64,000 bases of DNA from Prostheceraeus crozeri (lineage: Eukaryota > Platyhelminthes > Polycladida > Euryleptidae): the NCBI GenBank assembly GCA_907163375.1, contig CAJQUW010008619.1, positions 310,001 through 374,000 of the forward strand. The letters are read 5' to 3'. A program made the position numbers and the translations under genes. Under the pieces are notes generated by a model, which saw only the letters and a program-made list of their open reading frames with translations, was not told the origin of the DNA and did not search any database. Of this stretch, positions 1-9,600 are shown in pieces. How positions within the stretch are numbered: position 1 is the stretch's first letter; each line of letters starts with the position of its first letter.

Positions 1-1916
1 ATCGAAGGGAGTGTCATCATCGCTATTGCTGAATATGAATGCAAGAATATGTGGATGAAGATAGATAGTATGATATTCTGTGAAGAAAAGAGAGTTCCAT
101 GATGCGATCAAATAGCGTTTACCAGTGGTTAGCAGCGTTCAGAAACCTTCCGACAGTTAGTGTCTGTAGAGTGAAAATTCTTCAATCTTCAGCTTGGAAA
201 TTTCGTGATTCTGTCCATTTTAGACAAGATTTTTTACTCTTTTTCATTGTTTTCAATTTTTGAATCAAATCTGAAGATCCGGACTGATACAGTTTAGTGC
301 TCTAAGACGGATGCGGTTGTTATGGAATGCTGCCTCCTCAGTCCTGCTTAGTACTGCAGTTGCACAGGCGGCCTTATTGATCGGAGTCATAAGCGGCATT
401 GGAAAGCCGTTCTGTTTATGCCTGTGTAGGCGGAGTCGTGTTTCTGGAATAGGTTGAAAGTGGACGCGCCCTTCTACAGCACAGTTTATGACTGTAGAGA
501 TGGAGGAGGTTAAATTCTCCTGCTTCTTGAATAAAGCTTACGTTAAACATAGAAAGATAGCCATGTTGACACTTGTCTGCACTCGCTGGCGCTTGATCTA
601 CATTTTCAGTGACGTATAGATATCGTGTTAGTATAACTATTTGTTGATTATATAGTTTATAGACCACTAGCATGCGAAATGAATGTGTATATGAATCCAC
701 GTTGGAAGTAATACGAAGGATACATGGACATCAAAATTGTGGTAAATAAATGCATACTGATTTTCAAGCCTCACATGCTTATCATGGCTCAGCTTATGAG
801 TCAACATGTCATCTTCGCGGATCTGCTCTCTTAGATCGAATCTCTTCGCGAATTGTCTACAAAGATAACTGCTCGTAGACAGTGGCTTAGGCCTTTCACA
901 TGTAGGCCTACAACATGTGGGTAATCTCGATCATTATCGTTGTGCACTCGGATGCCATGAAATGAATGGACATCTCTGTCAAAAGTTTATTTGAAAGATT
1001 GCGATTTCACAATGCAGTTCAGATATCTGAACCACAATGTGCTGTAAGAGCGAGTCTGGCAGGCCCGAAGCCATAGAATTTTGCGGTTCTGATATCTGAA
1101 CTGTGATGTCATTGTATTAGGGTAGTATATTATTGAAAGATTAGAAGATTTATGAACCTTACCTAAGATAATCAACCAGAAACCTCTGAGTATTAAGTTC
1201 AAGCATAAAACAGTTTGGGCTTGTCTATGTTTCCATTTAAAATATATTACTTAAAATAACCAACAGCCAAAGAGACGGATCATTCAACGTTGGTTCAAAG
1301 TAAGTTTTTATGAAAATAAAGAACGTCTTATCAAATCAATATAATTATCAAAACTTCAACCGCTTTCGATCGGAGGACAGTGAGATGGGCAACTGGCCAC
1401 GCACAATCTTCTTCAGGAATTTAGTTGAAAAGACCAAATGTAGCCTACATATCAACAGTAACAAAATTTGAAATTTGGCCTATCATTTGTCATTAAAGAT
1501 TAAGAAGTCATAGTGCATAAGTAATGGAAAAGTCATATACAATATCACTCATAGAATTAGGACATAGTGATAGGAGATTATCCTCTCTTCGTTATCATCC
1601 AACATGTTATTCTTTTTTGGAAATCCACCTGTTAGTGTTAAATTACTACTAGAATGAGAGCCCATGAAGTCTCGAGATCTCGAGGTTTATCTTTAAGATA
1701 TGCGTCCAGTCCTACATCGTAGTAATGTAGTAGGGCCTACTATTATGTCATCATACAAAGATTTTCGTCGACACGTTCATGTCTTAAGCTATAGGAGTGA
1801 TACATGATCGCATTTAAATAATCTCAAATCCATCATATGGGCGATTGGAGACATCCTTTCAATATCACTTTTGAAATTATACATCTATTGTCCATGGTTT
1901 TGTGGAAGTGAAATGC
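1..1916. other. Upstream stretch, no gene recognised
   Basis: No open frame here reads like a conserved protein and no splice-bounded exon is evident. Short ORFs at 416-700 and 987-1202 on the minus strand have no recognisable motif. The only structure noted is a short hairpin at 1015-1103. Confidence 0.6.
1015..1103. repeat. Short inverted repeat (hairpin)
   Basis: A 19-base arm at 1015-1033 (CAGTTCAGATATCTGAACC) is mirrored at 1085-1103 with one mismatch. Each arm contains the self-complementary core TTCAGATATCTGAA or a close variant. It may be the remains of a small foldback element; no target duplication was found. Confidence 0.6.
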
Positions 1917-2907
1917 ATCTTCACCAGAGTTGGAAAAGTCGGAATTGGAATTAATTCCGAACCGGAATTAATTCCATTTTTCGTCGGAATTGGAATTGAC
2001 CTTGATAGACCTCAATTCCACTTTTTCGATAGACCTGTGATAAATCGATTTGCAAAAATTGAAATCACAGTACTCGGCCGTTGTGTTGACTGCACGCAGA
2101 GATAAGAGAGAGATAGATCGACAGAGGTAGCTTTATTCTATTGTTGAATAAAGGGTGCTAATTGCGACTTTGATGGGCCTACAACCCCGGACAATGTTAT
2201 TTCAGCGATTAAGCAGACAATGAAAAGACAACCATCATTGTTCAATCTGTTATTTAGTTGTTTGTCAAGTAAGATAATTAATCAAAACAAAGCAATTGTT
2301 GAATTTAGTTCTTGATAGGATAAGCACAAAAATTGGAGATTGCCTTAATTGTTGTACACATGAAAAACAATTGGTTTGGAAATAGGAAAATTAACGCTGC
2401 ATCAAAGGGCAGCAATCCTGTCAGTTCAAATTATAATATAGACACTGTCAACAAATTATTCTAATAATTATTCAATTACATGAACTATTATTCAACTTCC
2501 AATCACAACAATTAACAATATCAATTTTTAAGACTATAGTTATATAGATACGATGCACAACGATAAAAGAAAAACTTTACACTTACAGTTCACTTCTTAA
2601 TATTGAATTCACTTCAATTCGATCGGACCCACTTATGCCAAAATGATATCATAAATATCAGTGTAGGGGTGCACCGGATTTCAAATCCGGCCTGGAGCCG
2701 GATTTGCTCCAAATCCGGCCTTTCTAGCATCTGTAATGGCATTACACCGACTATTGTTCTTAGCTATTTTAGTAAATTTCATTTACATTTTCTTATTTCT
2801 TACAACTAATTTTTGTTTTCCTTAATTTATTCGTTTTTCCATTTTGTACATGCATGTTCTTCGGGATTTTTTAAGAGTCTGCACGCCTGAAAAACTCTTA
2901 GTTTTGT

Positions 2908-3012
2908 TTTAGGGTTAGGTGATGATAGGGTTAGGGCCAGGGTTGATGGTCAGATTGGTTTGGTTTAATCTTCAACCAACGTTGTCTTCAACCCAACCCT
3001 ACCTAGCCCTAA
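2908..3012. repeat. Degenerate telomere-like inverted repeat
   Basis: A G-rich run with AGGGTTAGG and AGGGTTAGGG is followed within about 60 bases by its C-rich counterpart (CAACCCAACCCTACC, AGCCCTAA). The two halves could fold on each other. The words resemble the TTAGGG telomere unit, but the array is irregular and internal to a transposon. Confidence 0.6.
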
Positions 3013-3539
3013 TTTATAATGAATTTATAATACCATGTAGCTCGTTAATGAATACAATGTACATGTAGCTCGTTAATGATTGGCGGAAAAATACTTTTCA
3101 TGTTTTCAGATATTACCTTACTGGCGGGCAGACACTTTTAGATCTTTTCTCTTAAATATATTTTGTTAAGAGAAAATTGTACCGGTACCAATACATACAT
3201 GTACAATGACTGTTTGCATGTGTATTGTGTATTGTACACGTACTGTATATGTGTAGACTAGGATGGAAACGCTTGCCATCAAAATTTAGCATCCTTCTAG
3301 TGACTAACCACACATAGTTTTTTTATCAAATGCTATTTTAAAAGCATTATCATCTACATGTATAATTACAACCACTTCTACTGTTACATGTATAATCGAA
3401 AGTAAACAACCAAGCTGATAAACAAGCTCTTGAAGTTAGAACATCAAGAGTCATTGCTTCACTTTATTGAACAATAATATTTGTAAATCAAAATATGATT
3501 GTTAGGCTATCAAGAAAAATTACAACATGATTGATCATC

Positions 3540-3965
3540 TGTTAAAACGACGTAAAAGTCAAAATCCGCAACAAATTACGCAGTTCGGGTTCGTTCAAAA
3601 ATAGGTCTGAAGCTGCAAGAAAGGAGCTTGGCTTCATTTATGAAATGCAAAAAGTATGAAGTTCAGTTTCGTTTAAAAATACGCAGCATCTGACGCAGCA
3701 GGCCTAACAAATGAGATCCGGGTCGTTTAAAAACACGCAGAAGAAGCAGTAGACTTAACAAATGAACTCAGGTTCGTTTAATAACACCCAAAGTCTGAAG
3801 CTATAACAAAGGAATTTAGTTTTGTTTTGAAACATATGAAGTCTAAAGCTGTAACAAATACTTTGTTATCGCAAAAATATTTTTCGTTAAAAATATATGA
3901 AGTGGGTAGGACTAGAGTGAAAATTCTATGGGACAAACATACACATATACATGTACAATAAACTA
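3540..3965. repeat. Degenerate short tandem repeats inside the nested element
   Basis: Similar words return at irregular spacing of several tens of bases: TTCGTTTAAAAA-type strings, CTGAAGCTG/TAACAAA-type strings and ATATGAAGT-type strings. The units are too diverged to set a consensus by eye. Confidence 0.45.
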
Positions 3966-4044
3966 CAAAATGTCTGGAGCTGTTACAAAGGAATTCAGTT
4001 TCGTTTTGAAATGAACGAGCTCTACTGTGTACCCACTATAATTA

Positions 4045-4140
4045 AGTTAGGGTTATGGTTGGGTTTGAGGTTAGAGCTGACCAACCTAACCACAACCCTG
4101 ACACTGACCCCAACCATAACTTTGACCCAAACCCCAAAAC
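4045..4140. repeat. Second degenerate telomere-like inverted repeat
   Basis: GTTAGGGTTATGGTTGGG on the left is answered by CCTAACCACAACCC and CCCCAACCATAAC on the right, which makes an imperfect hairpin. It is similar in make-up to the one at 2908-3012 in the same element. Confidence 0.5.
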
Positions 4141-5561
4141 AAATTAATGTAATATCTTAAATGGTGGGCACTTTCTTTTTTGGTGGTCAGGATCCCTTAA
4201 GGTCGTAATACACACAGTAGGTTTCAGGGACAGCTAATCCTTCCTTACAAATCGTCACGTAAATTCGCTTAATCTTCAAATCCGGCAAATCCGGCCGACG
4301 GATTTGGGTGTAAATCCGGCCAAATCCGGTTCCGGCCGGATTCAAAAATCCAAATCCGGTGCACCCCTAATCAGTGGCACTTATACCGTCAATCTTCAAT
4401 CGCGCTCGCTGATGTTTTTCCGTATACGCTGCTGTGTCGTTGTTCGCTGGCAGTTGGTGTTGTTGTTACTTCTGTAGTTATATTACACCGCGAGATCCCG
4501 AAGTTCTTCTAACAGCTACTGAAGATGTCGTATGTGTTGTTGTTGTGTCAATTTCTCATCGTTTCTAATTTATGCAAATTTTTGAAACTTGACGATAAAA
4601 CCACTTTCTTTTGAATATTGAAAGAGTTTCCTTTAATCTTTGCTCGTTAGCTTCCGACCCGACCACATTTCGTTTTTATCACGGAATTTTTAATCTCCTT
4701 TTTTAACATGGACCATTAATCAGATTTCATGATATCATTTTTCATCGTCGTTTTTTCTTTCATCAACAATCACGTTATTCGCACACTGAATTTCGTTCTG
4801 TCAGTTTAATTAATAGATTTATTCGCATCTCATCTCTCTCTCTCACTCACTCACTCACTCTCTCTCCGTTTGATTCGTTGCTAGCCGTTAACTTTCTTCT
4901 CTTTTTTTCACGAGATATTGAATATCTCGTTTACGAAACGAAAATGGCGCAGGCTGACCGGTGACATATATACATGTACACAAGAAATATGAACTGTAAA
5001 CATGAAAACGCACATAGGAACGACGCAGGGAACGGCACACAGGAACAATGAGGAAGGGATAAGGGCACATGGGTTAGATTGAAACGAGCAAACGTTAGAT
5101 ACATTAACATAAGACACTATACTCGACATGCAATAATCGGAATTGAATCTTATTATGGAATTGGAATTGGAATTGAATTGAACTGTTTCGACTGGAATTG
5201 GAATTGGATTTGGAATTGAAATTGAAATTTCTGCTCCGGAATTGGAATTAAAAAATTTCAGTGGAATTTTTCCAGCTCTGATCTTCACATTACCATTCTT
5301 TTGAAGTATAGCTGTTTTTTTTAACTAGTGTGTGATAGGAACTGAACTTATTTCCTTATTTTATGTTTCCCATCGCTATGTGGTATGTTACTCGCACTTC
5401 TATAATTGACATACGAATGTTTTAATCGGTTGTATTTTAATATATCGGTTTATCTGCTTATATTGTCACCCTGATAACTTATGGTGATCCAGCGGCCGAA
5501 AACTCGGTTTCCGTTAACACACAGTTTCATAGTATCTCTGGTCTTGATAATCTGTTATGGT

Positions 5562-6162
5562 CACATAATTAGATTCATCTGCGTACTCTTCGGTTTCCTA
5601 AAAAGGAAGGGTTATATGTAACCTTAATATCGAAATGGCAGTTCACAGAATTAGACAACTTGCTCCTTCTGAAATGGATAATTAGGGTATCGCTTGCTAT
5701 TGGAAATGGCAAACAATAAGCTGTCAGCAGAGGACACTAGAGCCAGTGAGAGATGCGTGCGTGCTGTGATATCACTTCGCACACACCAAAACACACATCG
5801 CCTGGCTAACATTCGATTCAGTGTATGCACTATACAGTGAGAAATGCCGAGGAGAGGATGTGAAAGCATCAAGTGAACTAACTTTCGTACGCCTGCTATT
5901 TTGTTAAATAATGATCGGAAGGACTAACATTATGGAGAAAACTTGTGCGCAATTATGTGAATTCTTCGAATCTGAAGGAATTTTGGCAGTCGAAGCACTT
6001 TACTGGAACTCACATTAATCTGCAAGCGACGCACGACTTTTTTTCTTATCTCTGTAAGGTATAAGGAATTCCTTTTTGCCCACTTCCTCGATGTGCCGTC
6101 AATTTCGTATTGATCACACTTCTAGCAAACCGAAGCAGATAAACAAGCTATTTAATTCTGTG
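5562..6162. mobile_element. hAT-type MITE, family B, 601 bp
   Basis: Termini are CACATAATTAGATTCATCTGC on the left and the inverted AGATAAACAAGCTATTTAAT...CTGTG on the right. The flanks GTTATGGT (5554-5561) and GTTATAGT (6163-6170) match at seven of eight positions. The interior is closely similar to 33789-34394 along nearly its whole length. No coding capacity is seen. Confidence 0.85.
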
Positions 6163-6170
6163 GTTATAGT

Positions 6171-6530
6171 GGACCTATCTATGTTTCTCTAATTCATTGA
6201 TTATTCTGCAGCAACGAATTTTGGATGCTACATTATTATCTTAATGGTTGTACACGCTACTGTTCAAGATATATTGATTAGTACGTGCTTACTATTATTA
6301 TTATAGCGCGGTTAAGAAGGTATGAATGACGAATGCGCAATACACAAGCTAAGAGTCAGCAGCTCGTCCTGCTTTCATCGCGCTCTAAACAGCCTAATTC
6401 TGTAGCATAGTGATTTTCTAGTAGTGACACTACAGTGTTTCTAGTTACATGGATCCTAGAATCACCATTAGGATGCTATGCGTCGAAGAGTATTACCAGA
6501 GATCGTGGATTGACTGTTTCTTAATTTCAG
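6171..6530. other. Region just upstream of FDX1
   Basis: No promoter element or 5' UTR exon can be assigned. The stretch ends in a pyrimidine-rich tract and splice acceptor (TTTCTTAATTTCAG) directly before the FDX1 start. Confidence 0.5.
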
Positions 6531-6533
6531 GTC
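6514..6533 (+). other. Splice acceptor 3 nt before the FDX1 start codon
   Basis: GTTTCTTAATTTCAG is followed by GTC and then ATG, so the acceptor AG ends at 6530 and leaves three transcribed bases before the start. The same acceptor form (TTAATTTCAG) begins FDX1 exon 2. It could join an unseen 5' UTR exon or accept a spliced leader. Confidence 0.65.
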
Positions 6534-6685
6534 ATGTTGCCATCGCTGGTGCGTAGTTCTATAACACGATCTTTGTGTTTTCGTCGCTTATCTTCCTTAT
6601 CACTTGCAAAGCATGATAACATGAACACTTTGAATGGTCAGCCAATGTTCAAAACTCAGCATCGTTTGAAGAGTACCAGAGAAAG
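6534..6685 (+). CDS. FDX1: FDX1 coding exon 1 (presequence)
   Basis: Starts at the ATG in GTCATGTTGCC and ends GAAAG|gtaag, phase 2. It encodes residues 1-50 plus two bases of Arg51: the whole presequence and the lead into the ferredoxin domain. Confidence 0.9.
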
Positions 6686-9600
6686 GTAAGACAGTTGTTT
6701 GATTCACTAAAATATGTTGCCATTAATTAGCTCATTAGAGTTCTTGTAGGTTATCTCTTCTCTTCGTTTTCAAATTTGTCTGAAACCTGCTCAATTCACG
6801 AATAATTGCAAACCTTAACTTGCAAGCAGCAGAGGAAGTTTTCTATTCACGTAAGATATTTCATGAAATTAGGATTGGTGCATTTTGAGATAGTGTGAAA
6901 CGTAAACGATAGACCCACACATAGCTCTGATTTACGCACATCGGTTGCATTTCACATAACTCCTCTAACTCGAAAAGCATTCTCTCAAATTGAATGATTT
7001 TTTGCATGTGGATAGAAAGCATACGAGGTTTGTGGTGACTAGTTAATTCGATCACGGTTCAGACGAATTTGAAAGGGCTACGGGTAGTGGGTGTCAATTG
7101 TGTTGATATTAGTGACTTTTCTATAATCATAATGAATTACGTGCCGTAAAGTAAATTCGAGCACCCTAACAGCACTTTAAGCGCATTACAGATGGCCAAT
7201 TGCAGCTACCACATCGACAACTAAGTACATTATGTATTGTATAATGTGACTTTCCAGTGGTTCCCAACCTTACAATGTCTCAGTACCACTTGAGATCATA
7301 CACGTTCGCCGCGTACCACATAGTCTCAAAGAAATTCTTTTTATGTTAGGAAAGATATAATTCTTTTTTTTCTTGTTGCTATCGAACAAAGCAAACATGA
7401 AACAAATAGCAGTCATTCTATAAGGTGAGGTTGCTTTTTCGAGGCTTCCTAGGTAGTGTATCGTTTTAAATAAACGTAGCCTATTTTTTGAATACTTTTG
7501 GCTTGTCAAAGTTTAATGTAAATTTCTATGCCATGAGCATCTTTGAAATATGTGATTTTGGATGCTGAGATAATCTAAAATGTATGGTTTTGTTTTGTCG
7601 ATTTCGACCTGTCGGTCGCTCAATAGATGTCATGTCATCGCCTGTCGCATTGATATCTAAACAATGTAATACAAATTTTGATGTGACAAGAGAAATCTAT
7701 GCACAAGACAATTCTCCGTCTGTGAAACTATGAAAAGTGATAAATTGTATCGAATTTAGTTGTCGTTCTAATTTTCTCCGGCTGACCAACACTTTTCCTG
7801 ATAGATTTGGTCTGTGACTTGAATAGATAAAATTATCATCAGGATACATTGAGCCTACTTCGGACAGGCACTCACTTTTCATCTGATGAGCCCTCGCGTA
7901 CCACAGGCTGGGAACCTCGGCTTTACGCGCATCACAGATGGCTAATTGCAGCTGCCACATCGCCAACGAAGTACATGTGTATTGTATAATGTGATGATAG
8001 AGAGATAGAATAATTTCAGAATTGTTGGATTGGATGATTTCATGGTTTCCATAATCTGATTCTGAGTGACGAGCATCATAGTTTTCCAGCTACGACTTCT
8101 GGACGACAGTCTAAAATACGTTATGATCACCTGTAATATGTTTAATATCATGGCAGACTTTGTTTTGACACTATAAGCATATTCTCCTATACATTGATCA
8201 AATCAAACATCGTCTGTCTACTGCCTGTGCATGATTTTAGTGCTGATTTATTCGTATTCCAATTTCAAATTTGAATTTTACTTTCGAACTCTCTGTTAAT
8301 TATCTTAAAAAACTCCGGTGATAGATAGATATTTGGAAACGCATAAGTCAGCGTATATCCCCTACATAGTGGTTGTTATCTAATACGTATTAAATCGTTC
8401 TATATATCAAAATGCAAAGCGCTTTTCATCGCCATGTTAAGCACAGACAAGCATTCGATTGCATGTTCTTCATGTTATGAGAAATTGACTTAATTTCAGG
8501 GTAAATATTTCGTTCGAATTTGGAGATGGCACAGTCAAAACAGTGAAAGCAAAAGTTGGAGATTCTCTACTTGATGTTGTGATCGATGAAAACGTGGATA
8601 TCGATGGTTTTGGTAAGATATCAATTTATCTATGAATGCAGTATATGAATAGTATGGAGTTGGTAGTCGCCAACTGTTGTAATTCCCTAAGCGAAGAAGA
8701 AGAGTAGACTGTCGTTCTGGGTCCGCAAGTGTGTAACTCATATTCTTTCGAGATTATTTCATGGTTTGTCCATACGTGAGGTTATAGTCATATTCGCAGG
8801 AAAAATCAGAATCGCTCCCTTTCTTCGACGTAAATATATATTTTTAAAAATTACCAAAGCTTCGCCCGATGCGTTTCGTCCTCCCGGCGCAGCATCAAGG
8901 CAAGACAGCATCTCAGACAAAGCCCTTGATACTGTCAGAAGGACGAAACGCATCGGGCGAAGTTTTGGTAGTTTTTAAAAATATATATTTACGTCGAACA
9001 AAGGAGTGATTCTGTTTTTCCTGCGAATATTTCCAGATTATCTCTGATCACCTGAGAGATTACATGTATGACTGTGCGCAAAACCGAATTTATGTCTGCA
9101 GTCACCAGATCTGTACCAGGGACGAGAGAACATTTCGGTGTACTGATCAACTTGCAAGCAGCTTTTTGAGCTATATATTCCACTATGACAGCATTTGCAA
9201 ATTTGATGTCAAGGTCATAGCGAAGATGTTGGGCTCGCTTGCAAAACCCATCACGTTGCATGCAACAAGTGTCGACAACATCGTGAATCTTTGAATTCCA
9301 GAGATAGTACTGTTATGCTGTATTTGTTTCCTTATGTCATGAACTGTCTTCTCTTCCAGGTGCATGTGAAGGCACGCTATCGTGTTCCACTTGTCATCTT
9401 ATCCTGAAGAAAGAGGATTATGACCGCTTGCCTAGCAAACCTGGGGAGGAGGAAATGGACATGTTGGACTTGGCTTACGAACTGACAGATACGTATGTTG
9501 GTATTTTTTTATACAGATGCCTCTCTTTTTGTAATGATATTTCAATATTTAGAGAAAAATATATGTCTTGGTCATTCGTTCTGTCCTGAAGGTAGCTCTA

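Larger units (their letters stand above)
2664..4369. mobile_element. Nested non-autonomous element with TAGGGGTGCACCGG termini
   Basis: The left end reads TAGGGGTGCACCGGATTT and the right end is its inverted copy, ending AAATCCGGTGCACCCCTA. The 7-mer ATCAGTG immediately flanks both sides (2657-2663 and 4370-4376), consistent with a hAT-style 8-bp duplication with one altered base. CCGGATTT motifs recur in both orientations just inside each end. No transposase frame is recognisable. The element lies wholly inside the 1925-5280 element, so it is the younger insertion. Confidence 0.8.
1925..5280. mobile_element. hAT-like non-autonomous DNA transposon, 3.36 kb
   Basis: The left end begins CAGAGTTGGAAAAGTCGGAA and the right end, read on the minus strand, begins CAGAGCTGGAAAAATTCC. 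The element is bounded by a perfect 8-bp direct repeat, ATCTTCAC, at 1917-1924 and 5281-5288. Target duplications of 8 bp and CAG-type termini are hallmarks of the hAT superfamily. Both subterminal regions are packed with GGAATTGGAATT-type motifs (about 1940-2000 and 5140-5250), which would suit multiple transposase binding sites. No transposase coding sequence was seen. A CT/CACT-rich simple repeat lies at about 4833-4866, and a second element is nested at 2664-4369. Confidence 0.85.

Noticed and set aside
1902-2105. 67-codon plus-strand frame
   Set aside because: Its Gly-Ile pattern is only the GGAATTGGAATT subterminal repeat of the hAT-like element read in frame.
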